Origin: Candidatus Zhuqueibacterota bacterium
GTDB lineage: Bacteria > Zhuqueibacterota > Zhuqueibacteria > Residuimicrobiales > JAFGEC01
Assembly (NCBI GenBank): GCA_016931775.1
Contig: JAFGEC010000430.1
Span: 1-45,801 of the forward strand
Direction: 5' to 3'
Length of the DNA stretch: 45,801 nucleotides
In this document: positions 35,115-45,061 of the stretch, one piece after another
Numbering within the stretch: position 1 is the stretch's first letter
Layout of the letters: each line of letters begins with the position of its first letter
The notes under the pieces: generated by a model
What the model saw: the letters and a program-made list of their open reading frames with translations, nothing else
What the model was told of the DNA's origin: nothing
Databases searched by the model: none
Translations under genes and position numbers: made by a program

Positions 35115-35489
35115 ATGGTTCAAGAAGGCAAAGAGGTCAAGGAGATCAAATTGAGTCCCGATGAGAAAATGTGGGCGATGCTGTGTCATCTCAGTGCTCT
35201 GGCCGGTTTTATTATTCCCTTTGGGAATATCATTGGTCCTTTGATCATCTGGACGCTGAAAAAGGACGAGTTTCCCCTGGTAAACGATCAGGGAAAAGAA
35301 GCGCTTAATTTTCAGATCAGCATTTTAATTTATATTTTTGTGTCAGTTATTCTCGTTTTTGTCGCCATTGGTATTCTCGCGTTGATCGCCGTCGCCTGTT
35401 TTTCGTTGGTTATGACGGTGATTGCAGGAATCAAGGCCAATGAAGGTGTCAAATACCGTTATCCTTTGACCATTCGTTTTCTGGATTAA
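35115..35489 (+). CDS. DUF4870 membrane protein
   Basis: 124 residues: a charged N-terminus, LSPDEKMWAMLCHLSALAGF, a membrane helix pair (about 28-50), the family's QGKEALNFQISILIYIFVSV stretch, and a further pair of helices (about 75-110) ending in KANEGVKYRYPLTIRFL. DUF4870 proteins are small inner-membrane proteins of unknown function. AAAGGAGG lies about seven bases before the ATG. A strong terminator follows directly. Confidence 0.9.
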   Translation: MVQEGKEVKEIKLSPDEKMWAMLCHLSALAGFIIPFGNIIGPLIIWTLKKDEFPLVNDQGKEALNFQISILIYIFVSVILVFVAIGILALIAVACFSLVMTVIAGIKANEGVKYRYPLTIRFLD

Positions 35490-35493
35490 GAGA

Positions 35494-35543
35494 AAATCCG
35501 AGTTCCGGAAATTTTCGATTTTTTTCGCAACTCGGATTTTTTT
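35494..35543 (+). terminator. Strong Rho-independent terminator
   Basis: An 11-bp perfect stem (AAATCCGAGTT at 35494-35504 with AACTCGGATTT at 35529-35539) is followed by T residues on the plus strand. It sits between the convergent DUF4870 and SpmA-SpmB genes and may serve both. Confidence 0.85.
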
Positions 35544-35551
35544 AATCGGGT

Positions 35552-36796
35552 TTAGAAAACCATTCTGCAGATAAACAACGCCGCCAGCACACCGGCCAGG
35601 TCCGCGATCAATCCGGCCGGAACCGCAAAACGTGTCTTTTTTATCTGTACCGCACCAAAATAAACCGCAATGACATAAAACGTCGTTTCCGTGCACCCGT
35701 AAATTGTCGATGACAACCGCCCGATAAAGGAATCGGGACCATGGGTTTTCAGTAATTCAGTCACCAGGCCCAGCGTACCGCTGCCCGAAAGCGGCCGCAT
35801 GAGGGCCGGCGGCAGTGCTTCGCCCGGCATACCCAGCAGATCGGTAAAGGGTTTAATCAGTGTGACGAAAAAATCCAGCGCTCCCGAAGCACGCAGCATG
35901 CCGATAGCCACCAGGATGGCCACCAGATAGGGGATAATCCGAACGGCTACATGAAAACCCTCCTTGGCGCCTTCAATAAACAATTCATATACCGGCAGTT
36001 TTTTGAAAACGGCCGCCACCGGGATGACCACCAGCAGGACCGGGATGGTCCATGTGGAAATAAATAAAACGATCTGTTTGAACGATTCCGGAGGCAAAAA
36101 GTTCAAAAGTTTTTGCATCAGCCCGAAAACCAGCATGAAAACGACCAACAGGATCACGCCCGCCAGTACCACCACGGTCCGCCAATTTTTCCGTATTTGG
36201 GATCGAAACTCGATCCATCCTCCGGACAGGGTGATAAACAATTTTACGGTGATTATGGCGGTGATGGTGGCTGCCATGGAGGAAAATATTGTCGTGCCGA
36301 TAATTTCCGCCGGATTGGAGGAACCCATTTGCGCGCGTACGGCAATCATGGTCATGGGGACAAAAGTGATGCTCGCGGTGTTGAGCGCCAAAAACATGAT
36401 CATACTGTTGGTGGCCGTATCCTTTTGCGGATTGAGGCTCTGCAAGTGTTCCATGGCTTTGATACCCAGGGGTGTGGCGGCGTTGCCCAATCCAAGCCAG
36501 CTGGCGGAGAGATTTAAAAAAATGGCACCGATGGCGGGGTGATCGGCCGGAATCTCGGGGAACAATCGGCGTGCCAGAGGCCGGATAATTCGCGCAAGAA
36601 AAGCCACAATGCCCGCTTCCTCGGCAATTTTCATAATACCCAGCCATAATGCCATAATCCCCACCAGTCCCAGGGCAATGTTGACTGCTGTTCCGGCATT
36701 GTCCAGTGCAGCGGTTGTGACGTTTTCGATTTGCCCTGTGAGTGCGCCGGTTATAACCGCGATAACGATCAGGGCGAGCCAGATGTAGTTAAGCAT
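35552..36796 (-). CDS. SpmA-SpmB fusion, nucleoside-recognition (Gate) domain membrane protein
   Basis: 414 residues with about ten hydrophobic segments. The N-terminal half (about 1-200) matches SpmA: GLVGIMALWLGIMKIAEEAG, NLSASWLGLGNAATPLG and LALNTASITFVPMTMIAVRA. The C-terminal half (about 235-414) matches SpmB: FIEGAKEGFHVAVRIIPYLV, RPLSGSGTLG and STIYGCTETTFYVIAVYFGA. In Bacillus the two are separate spore-maturation proteins; fused forms occur in non-sporulating Gram-negatives, where the role is unclear (a transport or scaffold function is suspected). GGAG lies five to six bases before the ATG. Confidence 0.9.
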   Translation of the reverse strand: MLNYIWLALIVIAVITGALTGQIENVTTAALDNAGTAVNIALGLVGIMALWLGIMKIAEEAGIVAFLARIIRPLARRLFPEIPADHPAIGAIFLNLSASWLGLGNAATPLGIKAMEHLQSLNPQKDTATNSMIMFLALNTASITFVPMTMIAVRAQMGSSNPAEIIGTTIFSSMAATITAIITVKLFITLSGGWIEFRSQIRKNWRTVVVLAGVILLVVFMLVFGLMQKLLNFLPPESFKQIVLFISTWTIPVLLVVIPVAAVFKKLPVYELFIEGAKEGFHVAVRIIPYLVAILVAIGMLRASGALDFFVTLIKPFTDLLGMPGEALPPALMRPLSGSGTLGLVTELLKTHGPDSFIGRLSSTIYGCTETTFYVIAVYFGAVQIKKTRFAVPAGLIADLAGVLAALFICRMVF

Positions 36797-36997
36797 GTGT
36801 TCTCCGTTGGTGTTGGAGTTGTATCAAATGTCCGTTATTCGTTACATAAAAATTAAAAATACAATTTTTTGTAACCGAATTCAAATAAAAAATGGGGATA
36901 CCTTGCTAATAAAAAACTTGAATAATAAGGATAAAGTTTGTACATTGCCATGTTTTAATAAAACCCATACCCGTTTTTGAATTTTTAGGAGGAATAA

Positions 36998-37183
36998 ATG
37001 AAAGCAACGATAGATGCCGATCTGTGCACTGGTTGTGAACTATGTGTCGACACATGTCCCGAGGTTTTTGAGATGCAGGATGATGTTGCCGTCGTGATCG
37101 TGGATGAAGTACCCGAAGATGCAGAAGATGCCGCCCAGGAATCAGCGGACAACTGTCCTTCCGAGGCGATTTCCATCGAATAG
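36998..37183 (+). CDS. Single-cluster [4Fe-4S] ferredoxin
   Basis: 61 residues. Cys10, Cys13 and Cys16 (DLCTGCELCV) with Cys53 (DNCPSEAI) are the expected ligands of one [4Fe-4S] cluster; Cys20 is an additional cysteine in the CP that follows. The middle is strongly acidic (VDEVPEDAEDAAQE). It is a cytoplasmic low-potential electron carrier of the Thermotoga/clostridial monocluster type. TAGGAGG precedes the ATG by about six bases. It is monocistronic, ending at a clear terminator before the TRAP operon. Confidence 0.93.
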   Translation: MKATIDADLCTGCELCVDTCPEVFEMQDDVAVVIVDEVPEDAEDAAQESADNCPSEAISIE

Positions 37184-37208
37184 TTGAGCGTTTAAAACGA
37201 ACGATATC

Positions 37209-37238
37209 AAAGCCGGCCGGTATTCCGCCGGCTTTTTT
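37209..37238 (+). terminator. Terminator after the ferredoxin gene
   Basis: Stem AAAGCCGGC (37209-37217) with GCCGGCTTT (37227-37235) and a following T-run, 26 bases past the ferredoxin stop. Confidence 0.85.
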
Positions 37239-37239
37239 A

Positions 37240-37268
37240 TTGACAATTTGTCACTGATTGGTTATATT
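37240..37268 (+). promoter_or_regulatory. Sigma-70-type promoter of the TRAP operon
   Basis: TTGACA (37240-37245), a 17-base spacer and TATATT (37263-37268) match the housekeeping consensus closely. Transcription would start near 37275, just ahead of the operator at 37281-37296 and 45 bases ahead of the dctP start. Confidence 0.7.
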
Positions 37269-37280
37269 AAAAATCAATTA

Positions 37281-37296
37281 TTTGAACCGGTTTAAA
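37281..37296. promoter_or_regulatory. LacI-family operator upstream of dctP
   Basis: TTTGAACCGGTTTAAA is a palindrome except for one pair, with the central CG typical of LacI-family sites. It lies right after the predicted promoter, where a bound repressor would block initiation or clearance. An almost identical site precedes the lacI-type gene at 40208. Confidence 0.7.
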
Positions 37297-37312
37297 TAGT
37301 TTTGGAGGATTT

Positions 37313-38293
37313 ATGAGACGCAGCCTGTTGTTCTCTGTATTTTTATTTGGGCTGAATGTCGTTTTATCCGGTTGCGGACAAAAAAGCGGCGTGACGAATT
37401 TGAAAATGGCCCATGGGCTGGATATTTCTCACCCGGTTCATAAAGCCATGATGTTCATGCGGCAAAGGGCACTGGCATTATCCGATTCAACCCTGGTCAT
37501 CGATGTTTATCCCAATGAACAACTGGGCAGTGAAAAAGAATGTATTGAATTATTACAATTGGGCGGATTGGCTATGACCAAAGTGTCCAGCAGTCCGCTG
37601 GAAAGTTTTATCGATGAATACAAGGTTTTTGCGTTACCCTTTCTGTTCCGCAGTTCCGAACACAGGTGGAAAGTCCTGAACGGTGATATCGGCAAAAGAA
37701 TACTCGCTTCAGGTGATAGGGTGGGATTAAGAGGGCTCTGTTACTACGACGCAGGTGCGCGAAGTTTTTATACCAAAGTCAAGCCCATTCTCCATCCCGA
37801 TGATCTGAAGGGACTCAAAATTCGCACCCAGCAAAGTCCCATGGCTATGAAGATGATTGAAGCACTGGGAGGCTCTGCAACACCCATTGCATGGGGAGAA
37901 TTGTACACATCGTTGCAGCAGGGCGTGGTGGATGGTGCGGAAAACAACGAGCCCAGTCTGTATACGTCCAATCATTATGAGGTGTGCAAGTATTACAGTC
38001 TCGACGAGCATACCATGGTTCCCGATGTCGTGCTGATCAGTACGGAAATTTGGGAAAATTTGTCTCCCGGACACCGCCAGGTGCTGCAAGATGCGGCTGA
38101 TGCGTCCGTAGAATTTCAACGTAAAGTATGGGCCAGTTTTGTACAGGAGAGTATGGAAAAAATGACCGCAGCCGGATTAGAGGTCTACAACCCGGATAAA
38201 AAATCCTTTATCGATCGTGCGCAAAAAGTATGGAAAGAGTTTGAGGGAACGGTTGTCGGCGAATTGGCAGATCAAATTATTAAGGTTGAATAA
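37313..38293 (+). CDS. dctP: TRAP transporter substrate-binding lipoprotein, DctP family
   Basis: 326 residues with a lipobox (VVLSGC, Cys21), so the protein is probably anchored to a membrane facing the periplasm. The DctP fold shows in KMAHGLDISHPVHKAM, YPNEQLGSEKECIELLQLGG and the ligand-clasping KIRTQQSPMAMKM, where Arg171 is the family's carboxylate-binding arginine, followed by ALGGSATPIAWGELYTSLQQ. TRAP systems use ion gradients to import organic acids. The neighbours (SDR, 6-phosphogluconate dehydrogenase, LarA-type protein) suggest a sugar acid. GGAGG lies about five bases before the ATG. First gene of the module. Confidence 0.93.
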   Translation: MRRSLLFSVFLFGLNVVLSGCGQKSGVTNLKMAHGLDISHPVHKAMMFMRQRALALSDSTLVIDVYPNEQLGSEKECIELLQLGGLAMTKVSSSPLESFIDEYKVFALPFLFRSSEHRWKVLNGDIGKRILASGDRVGLRGLCYYDAGARSFYTKVKPILHPDDLKGLKIRTQQSPMAMKMIEALGGSATPIAWGELYTSLQQGVVDGAENNEPSLYTSNHYEVCKYYSLDEHTMVPDVVLISTEIWENLSPGHRQVLQDAADASVEFQRKVWASFVQESMEKMTAAGLEVYNPDKKSFIDRAQKVWKEFEGTVVGELADQIIKVE

Positions 38294-38295
38294 TC

Positions 38296-38814
38296 ATGTT
38301 TAGAACAGTGAAAAAATGGCTTGACAGATCACTGGAGTTTTTGACCGCGTTGACCATGGGAGTTCTGGTGCTCGATGTGACATGGCAGGTCATCACACGG
38401 TTTATCCTGAAAGATCCCAGCAGTTGGACCGAAGAGCTGGCCACATTTCTGATGATATGGGTCGGATTGCTCGGTGCGGCTGTGGCACTGAACCGGGGTG
38501 CTCACCTGGGCATCGATTATTTTGTCGGCAAGTTTTCGGTTAAAAACCGGCTTTTATCCCAGATTTTTGTGTTTGCCGTCGTCGCAGGTTTTGCCCTTTT
38601 GGTTCTGATGATCGGCGGATGGCGCCTGGTTGCCCTGACTTTTAGATGGGGTCAGACATCACCTGCCCTGTCGCTTCCTATGGGATACGTCTACCTGGCC
38701 GCACCGGTATCGGGATTTTTTATGCTGATATATAGCATCGAGTTCTGTGTGGAATCCATTTTGAAGTATATGAAAACAAAGTCTATATCCTCCGGTGGTG
38801 CCGCCGAGGAATAA
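38296..38814 (+). CDS. dctQ: TRAP transporter small membrane subunit, DctQ family
   Basis: 172 residues and four membrane segments (about 12-32, 46-64, 86-108 and 128-150). The DctQ core is visible in ALTMGVLVLDVTWQVITRFI, SSWTEELATFLMIWVGLLGA and AVALNRGAHLGIDYF. It pairs with DctM to form the membrane complex that takes substrate from DctP. It starts two bases after the dctP stop. Confidence 0.93.
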   Translation: MFRTVKKWLDRSLEFLTALTMGVLVLDVTWQVITRFILKDPSSWTEELATFLMIWVGLLGAAVALNRGAHLGIDYFVGKFSVKNRLLSQIFVFAVVAGFALLVLMIGGWRLVALTFRWGQTSPALSLPMGYVYLAAPVSGFFMLIYSIEFCVESILKYMKTKSISSGGAAEE

Positions 38815-38861
38815 GAGATGGCATAAAATTGGATGAACTGGAATAAAAAAAAGGAAAATTT

Positions 38862-40160
38862 ATGGATTGGCCGACCTTTGTATTGGTGGTAAGTTTTGTC
38901 GTATTATTGTATTTTAACGTACCTATCGCGTTTTCCATCGCCATTGCCACACTGCTGACGCTGGTTTCAATAGGCGGCACGGCAATACTTGAGGTCATTG
39001 CATTCAAGATGGCCACCGGTGTGGACAGCTTTGCCTTACTGGCTATACCCTTTTTTATACTGGCAGGCCTGCTCATGGGCCGGGGCGGCATTGCCCGCCG
39101 GCTCATCGATTTCGCCAATGTGCTGGTGGGACGGTTTACCGGTGGCCTTTCCTATGTGAACATTATTACCTGTATGCTGTTCGGAGCGATCTCCGGCTCC
39201 GCTGTGGCCGCCGTTTCCAGCGTCGGTGGTTTTATGATTCCTCTCATGAACAAGGAGGGCTACGACAGGGATTTTAACGCCTCTGTGAGCATCACTGCCG
39301 CTACGACGGGATTATTGATTCCCCCCAGCAATGTCATGATCGTGTATTCACTGGCCACCGGAGGGGCGGTTTCCGTTGCCGCCATTTTCTTGGCGGGATT
39401 TTTACCGGGTATTCTTATGGGATTGGGATTGATGGTCGTCAGCGGTATTATATCGTTTCGCCGTAACTATGGAAAAGGAACGACCTTTGGCTTGAAAGAG
39501 AGTGTCGTTAAATTTTTTGTCGCCCTGCCGCCTCTGTTTTTGGTTGTTCTGGTTCTCGGTGGTATTCTGGCCGGCTTTTTTACCGCAACTGAGGCCTCCG
39601 CCATTGCCGTTATTTACGCGTTTATCCTTTCGGTATTTGTCTATCGTGAGGTCAAGATTAAAGATATACCGCAAATATTGTTGCAGGCCGGCATTACGAC
39701 GGCTGTTGTGTTTATGCTGATTGGTGCGTCTATCGCCATGTCGCATGTGATGGCTCTGCAAAATATTCCCCAGAACATCAGCAGCAGCCTGTTGAGTTTA
39801 ACCGGGAATAAAATCCTCATCCTGTTGCTCATCAACATTCTGTTGCTGATTGTCGGTACTTTTATGGATATGACCCCTGCCGTGCTGATTTTTACGCCCA
39901 TCTTTCTTCCCGTTGTCAAGGCACTGGGTGTTCATCCTATTCATTTCGGCATTATTTTAATTATGAATCTGTGTATCGGCATATGTACTCCTCCGGTTGG
40001 TTCATGTCTTTTTGTTGGCTGTGGAATCGCCGAGACCACCATCACCAAAGTTATACGTCATTTACTGCCGTTTTTTCTGGCAATGATTATCGTACTGTTT
40101 ATTACAACCTATCTGCCCGATCTTTCTATGATCGTACCACGGCTTTTCGGATTTAACTAG
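38862..40160 (+). CDS. dctM: TRAP transporter large permease subunit, DctM family
   Basis: 432 residues, about twelve membrane segments, typical length. Conserved DctM stretches include FFILAGLLMGRGGIARRLID, CMLFGAISGSAVAAVSSVGG, GLLIPPSNVMIVYSLATGG and GTFMDMTPAVLIFTPIFLP. It is the ion-coupled transporter channel of the system. AAAGGA lies upstream of the ATG. The 48-bp gap from dctQ contains no terminator. Confidence 0.95.
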   Translation: MDWPTFVLVVSFVVLLYFNVPIAFSIAIATLLTLVSIGGTAILEVIAFKMATGVDSFALLAIPFFILAGLLMGRGGIARRLIDFANVLVGRFTGGLSYVNIITCMLFGAISGSAVAAVSSVGGFMIPLMNKEGYDRDFNASVSITAATTGLLIPPSNVMIVYSLATGGAVSVAAIFLAGFLPGILMGLGLMVVSGIISFRRNYGKGTTFGLKESVVKFFVALPPLFLVVLVLGGILAGFFTATEASAIAVIYAFILSVFVYREVKIKDIPQILLQAGITTAVVFMLIGASIAMSHVMALQNIPQNISSSLLSLTGNKILILLLINILLLIVGTFMDMTPAVLIFTPIFLPVVKALGVHPIHFGIILIMNLCIGICTPPVGSCLFVGCGIAETTITKVIRHLLPFFLAMIIVLFITTYLPDLSMIVPRLFGFN

Positions 40161-40207
40161 AAGTCAATTTGATTTTGTTTATGATTATATGTACTGTTTT
40201 CTAAAGA

Positions 40208-40223
40208 TTTAAATCGGTTCAAA
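40208..40223. promoter_or_regulatory. LacI-family operator overlapping the leader of the regulator gene
   Basis: TTTAAATCGGTTCAAA; on the minus strand it reads TTTGAACCGATTTAAA, one base different from the site at 37281-37296. It ends four bases before the ATG of the regulator, in the place where a ribosome site would be, and suggests autoregulation. Confidence 0.65.
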
Positions 40224-40226
40224 TTC

Positions 40227-41252
40227 ATGTCAATGACAATAGCGGATATCGCAAGACTGGCCGGGGTTTCCCGGGCAACGGTATCGGGGGTGCTGAACAA
40301 CAATCCCACAGTAAGTGCGAAAACCAAAAAACGGATAGCGGAGATTATCGAACAGCATAATTTCCGGCCCAATGAGGTGGCGCGTGCGTTGGCATTGCAG
40401 CACACGGCCCTTATCGCTTTGGTCATCAAGGACGTTTCCAATCCTTTTTACAGTAAGATATCCCTGGGCGTCGAGCAGGTTTGTGCCGAACAGGGCTATA
40501 GTGTCATTATCGGCAATTCCCAGCAGGACGTGGCCCGGGAGATTGATTATTTGGGATTGTTGGAACGCAAACGTGTGGACGGTATGATCATTCTTCCGCT
40601 ACAGGCTCATGAAGACTATTCACTTTTTAAAAACCTGCAAAAAGCCGGTTATCCCCTGGTTCTGCTTGCTGAAATTCCCGGCATAAAAACCGATTTGGTC
40701 CGTGTAGATGACGAAAAGGGCGCTTATAACGCCACCCGGCACCTGTTAAAGTTAGGACGCCGTAATGTGGTGTTCGTAAGCGGGCCCGAGACCGCACTGG
40801 CAAGTCAAAGGCGTTTGGCAGGTTTCCAAAAAGCCTTTGAGGTGGAAGGTATGGATTTTTCCGCACGAAATATCGTTGCCGGCGGTTGGCGGTATCAGGA
40901 CGGCTATAATGCCGGGAAAAAAATGTTCGAGCAACTACTGTTTGTTCCCGATGGCGTTTTATGTTATAATGACTCGGTCGCCATCGGTTTTATCCGTGCT
41001 TTGACGGAAAAGGGATTCCGGGTACCCGAGATTGCAGTGATCGGATTTGATGATGCGGGCGCGGGTGCTTATTTGCCGACGGCCCTTACAACGGTCGCTC
41101 AACCCGCCATTCAGATCGGCCGACTAGCGGCTCTGGTTTTGTTTCGACGTATAAAAAATAGAACAAAAAAGATAGAAAAAATAATATTGGATACCGAACT
41201 GGTTGTGCGCGAATCATGCGGCGCACATTTGACAGTCCCGGTAGAAAATTAA
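40227..41252 (+). CDS. LacI-family transcriptional regulator
   Basis: 341 residues. The N-terminal helix-turn-helix and hinge (about 3-55) read TIADIARLAGVSRATVSGVL, then NNNPTVSAKTKKRIAEIIEQ. The periplasmic-binding-like effector domain follows (about 60-335), including NPFYSKISLGVEQVCAEQGY, VDGMIILPLQ and DGVLCYNDSVAIGFIRAL. Such proteins repress until a sugar or sugar acid binds. The two matching palindromes near dctP and its own start are its likely sites. An alternative start two codons later (40233) is possible; neither has a Shine-Dalgarno. Confidence 0.93.
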   Translation: MSMTIADIARLAGVSRATVSGVLNNNPTVSAKTKKRIAEIIEQHNFRPNEVARALALQHTALIALVIKDVSNPFYSKISLGVEQVCAEQGYSVIIGNSQQDVAREIDYLGLLERKRVDGMIILPLQAHEDYSLFKNLQKAGYPLVLLAEIPGIKTDLVRVDDEKGAYNATRHLLKLGRRNVVFVSGPETALASQRRLAGFQKAFEVEGMDFSARNIVAGGWRYQDGYNAGKKMFEQLLFVPDGVLCYNDSVAIGFIRALTEKGFRVPEIAVIGFDDAGAGAYLPTALTTVAQPAIQIGRLAALVLFRRIKNRTKKIEKIILDTELVVRESCGAHLTVPVEN

Positions 41253-41266
41253 ACGCGGAGGTATCG

Positions 41267-42046
41267 TTGGACTATTTATCAAAATTGTTTGGTTTGCAGG
41301 ATAAAGTAGCTGCGGTGATCGGCGGTGGCGGTGTGCTTGCCGGGGCCATGGCAAAAGCACTTGCCGGTGCAGGTGCTTCTATTGCCATCCTCGATCTTAA
41401 TGAGGAAAATGCCCGCAATATGGCCGGTCAGATCGCTGAAATCGGCGTAAAGACGACGGCTATTGCGGTGGACGCCACATCCAAGCAGGGGCTTGAGAAA
41501 GCGGAACGGCAGATTCACAAAGAGCTGGGCCCGTGTTCCATTCTTGTCAATGCACCGGGAATCAATTCCGGTACGCCGTTTTTCGATATTACGGAAGCGG
41601 AGTGGCACAAAATTCTGGATGTCAATCTGAAAAGTATGTTCCTGGCCTGTCAGGTCTTTGCCAGGCAAATGATCGATAACAAGCTGGCCGGCAGTATCAT
41701 CAATATTTCATCTGCTTCTTCCGGTCCGCCGTTGTCAAAAGTTTTTACATATGGAATCAGCAAGGCGGGCGTCAATAACATGACCCAGTTTCTGGCCCGG
41801 GAATGGGCGACAAAAGGTGTGCGTGTCAACGCCATTGCTCCCGGATTTTTTCCGGCGGAACAAAACCGGAAGATACTGACGCCCGAACGGGTTGCCGACA
41901 TTATGCGGCATACCCCCATGAACCGGTTCGGTGAAGCTGAAGAACTGGCCGGTGCCACCGTATGGCTGGCATCGGAGAACGCGTCTTCCTTTGTTACCGG
42001 TGCCATCATTCGAGTAGACGGCGGCTATACCGCCATGACCATTTAA
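41267..42046 (+). CDS. SDR-family oxidoreductase, probably acting on a sugar acid
   Basis: 259 residues from a TTG at 41267, which has GGAGG five bases upstream. An in-frame ATG at 41216 lies inside the regulator gene and would add an unlikely tail. The protein has the NAD(P) site IGGGGVLAGAMAKALAGAGA, NAPGINSG, the active-site serine in IINISSASSG, and Tyr/Lys in TYGISKAGVNN. The family covers gluconate 5-dehydrogenase and fructuronate/mannonate oxidoreductases as well as many others. With the adjacent genes, oxidation or reduction of an aldonate or ketoaldonate is the best guess. Confidence 0.85.
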   Translation: MDYLSKLFGLQDKVAAVIGGGGVLAGAMAKALAGAGASIAILDLNEENARNMAGQIAEIGVKTTAIAVDATSKQGLEKAERQIHKELGPCSILVNAPGINSGTPFFDITEAEWHKILDVNLKSMFLACQVFARQMIDNKLAGSIINISSASSGPPLSKVFTYGISKAGVNNMTQFLAREWATKGVRVNAIAPGFFPAEQNRKILTPERVADIMRHTPMNRFGEAEELAGATVWLASENASSFVTGAIIRVDGGYTAMTI

Positions 42047-42082
42047 TAATATCGAACCAATAAATCCAAGGAGCAAGAAAAA

Positions 42083-43504
<1,422 letters not shown>

Positions 43505-43515
43505 TAACAAATTTA

Positions 43516-43550
43516 CCGGCGGAAGACATCGTCAAACCCGCCGGCTTTTT
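43516..43550 (+). terminator. Stem-loop terminator between gnd and the LarA-type gene
   Basis: CCGGCGG (43516-43522) pairs with CCGCCGG (43538-43544), followed by CTTTTT. It may partly separate the racemase gene from the upstream operon. Confidence 0.7.
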
Positions 43551-43570
43551 CTGTGTAAAGGATAAAAACT

Positions 43571-44839
43571 GTGATCGGATCAGGATTTATTGATAAATAT
43601 TTATCAGAAGCGGATGTTCGGCAATACTGTCATGAGTTTTTGGATCGTGAGGATGTGAGAAATAAAAAACTCCTTTTTATCGTTCCCGATCATACACGCA
43701 CGGCCCCAATTGATGTGATGTTTCGCGCCGTCTACGACATTCTGGCGCCGAAACGAAATTCTGTGGATTTTCTCATTGCCCTGGGTACTCATCCGCCCAT
43801 GAGTGAAGAGATGATCTATCAGCGGATGGGAATTACCCGCAATTTACATTTAAGGGTTTATGCCAAAGCCCGTTTTTTTAACCATTTTTGGAAAGATCCC
43901 GGTCAATTGGCGAAAATCGGTACCTTTGGGATCTCCGAAACTGAAGAAATTTCAAACGGCCTGTTAAGCCAAAAGGTCGATATACTGATTAACAAAAAAA
44001 TTTTTGAATATGAAGCTTTGGTCATTATCGGACCCGTTTTTCCCCATGAAGTGGTGGGATTTTCGGGCGGCAACAAATACCTGTTCCCCGGGATCGCCGG
44101 CCAGGAGATAATCGACATGTTTCACTGGCTCGGTGCGTTGATCACCAATCCGGTCATCATCGGAACGAAAAACACACCGGTCCGGCATGTGGTGGACAGG
44201 GCAGCCGCGTTATTGCCCATGCCGCGGTTATGTTTTGCCATGGTGGTCAAAGGAACGGAATTGGCCGGACTGTTTGCGGGCAATGCAGAGGAGGCGTGGT
44301 CGGCCGCAGCGGATTTATCGGATAAACTGCATATTTTGTACAAAGAAAAACCATTCAACCGGGTGCTGTCATGCGCGCCTGAAATGTATGACGATCTGTG
44401 GACCGGCGGGAAATGCATGTACAAGCTGGAACCGGTCGTTGCCGATGGCGGTGAGTTGATCATTTATGCTCCGCATATCACCGAGATTTCCGTTACCCAC
44501 GGCGCCGTGATCGAAAAAATCGGCTATCACGTGCGGGATTATTTCGTCAAACAAATGGACCGGTTTGCCGGAGTACCTGCCGGTGTGATGGCCCACTCAA
44601 CCCACGTGAAAGGGATCGGCAGCTTAAAAAACGGCGTGGAAAAACCCCGCGTAACCGTCAAGCTGGCGACGCGGATCCCGCCTGAATTGTGCAAAAAAAT
44701 AAATTTGGGTTATGTCGATCCGGATTCCATCGATATCGAAAAGTGGAAGGATAGGGAGGATGAAGGGATTTTGTACGTGCCGAAAGCCGGAGAAATGTTG
44801 TACAGGTTAAAGGAAAATCCTTGGGGAAAAATGGGATAA
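43571..44839 (+). CDS. LarA-family nickel-dependent hydroxyacid racemase/epimerase
   Basis: 422 residues starting at GTG (43571) with AAAGGA about nine bases upstream. Family landmarks: Asp40-x2-Arg43 in PDHTRTAP, His74 in GTHPPMS, His159 in HEVVGFSGGNKYLFPG and Lys169 in the same stretch, and His185 in DMFHWLG. Their spacing fits the nickel-pincer cofactor site of L. plantarum LarA (D72, R75, H108, H174, K184, H200). The fold is the DUF2088 type. Known activities include lactate, malate and phenyllactate racemases and D-gluconate 2-epimerase; beside a gnd gene, gluconate/mannonate epimerisation is an attractive guess. No cofactor-synthesis gene lies in the window. Confidence 0.9.
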   Translation: MIGSGFIDKYLSEADVRQYCHEFLDREDVRNKKLLFIVPDHTRTAPIDVMFRAVYDILAPKRNSVDFLIALGTHPPMSEEMIYQRMGITRNLHLRVYAKARFFNHFWKDPGQLAKIGTFGISETEEISNGLLSQKVDILINKKIFEYEALVIIGPVFPHEVVGFSGGNKYLFPGIAGQEIIDMFHWLGALITNPVIIGTKNTPVRHVVDRAAALLPMPRLCFAMVVKGTELAGLFAGNAEEAWSAAADLSDKLHILYKEKPFNRVLSCAPEMYDDLWTGGKCMYKLEPVVADGGELIIYAPHITEISVTHGAVIEKIGYHVRDYFVKQMDRFAGVPAGVMAHSTHVKGIGSLKNGVEKPRVTVKLATRIPPELCKKINLGYVDPDSIDIEKWKDREDEGILYVPKAGEMLYRLKENPWGKMG

Positions 44840-44955
44840 TGTAGCCGTTTCAAGACTCGATTATACAATATATTTCAGTGGGGAACCTCGTTTCCGATAA
44901 AACCGTATATTCAATTTTTCTGGTAAATTATTTCCATCAGACTTTTGAGGTAAGC

Positions 44956-45043
44956 TTTGACTTCCGGGAGGTGGATTTGACTTCCCGGAGGTGGTGTCGA
45001 ACTTCCGGGAGATGGATTTTGCCTTCCCGGAAGTGGCATTTGA
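44956..45043. repeat. Four-copy tandem repeat of about 20 bp
   Basis: Units align at CTTCC starting near 44961, 44981, 45002 and 45023 (periods 20, 21, 21). The unit is TTTGACTTCCCGGAGGTGGA-like; units 1 and 3 carry TTCCGGGAG and units 2 and 4 carry TTCCCGGA, giving a two-unit order. It lies in the 288-bp gap before the M14 gene, just ahead of its likely promoter. Confidence 0.75.
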
Positions 45044-45061
45044 GAACCGTCGCAACATTCT

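Noticed and set aside
36795-36980. 61-residue plus-strand frame before the ferredoxin
   Set aside because: AT-rich, overlaps the start of the SpmA-SpmB gene and lacks a ribosome site.
44956-45043. CRISPR array
   Set aside because: Units of 20-21 bp are directly abutted with no unique spacers, and there are no cas genes.
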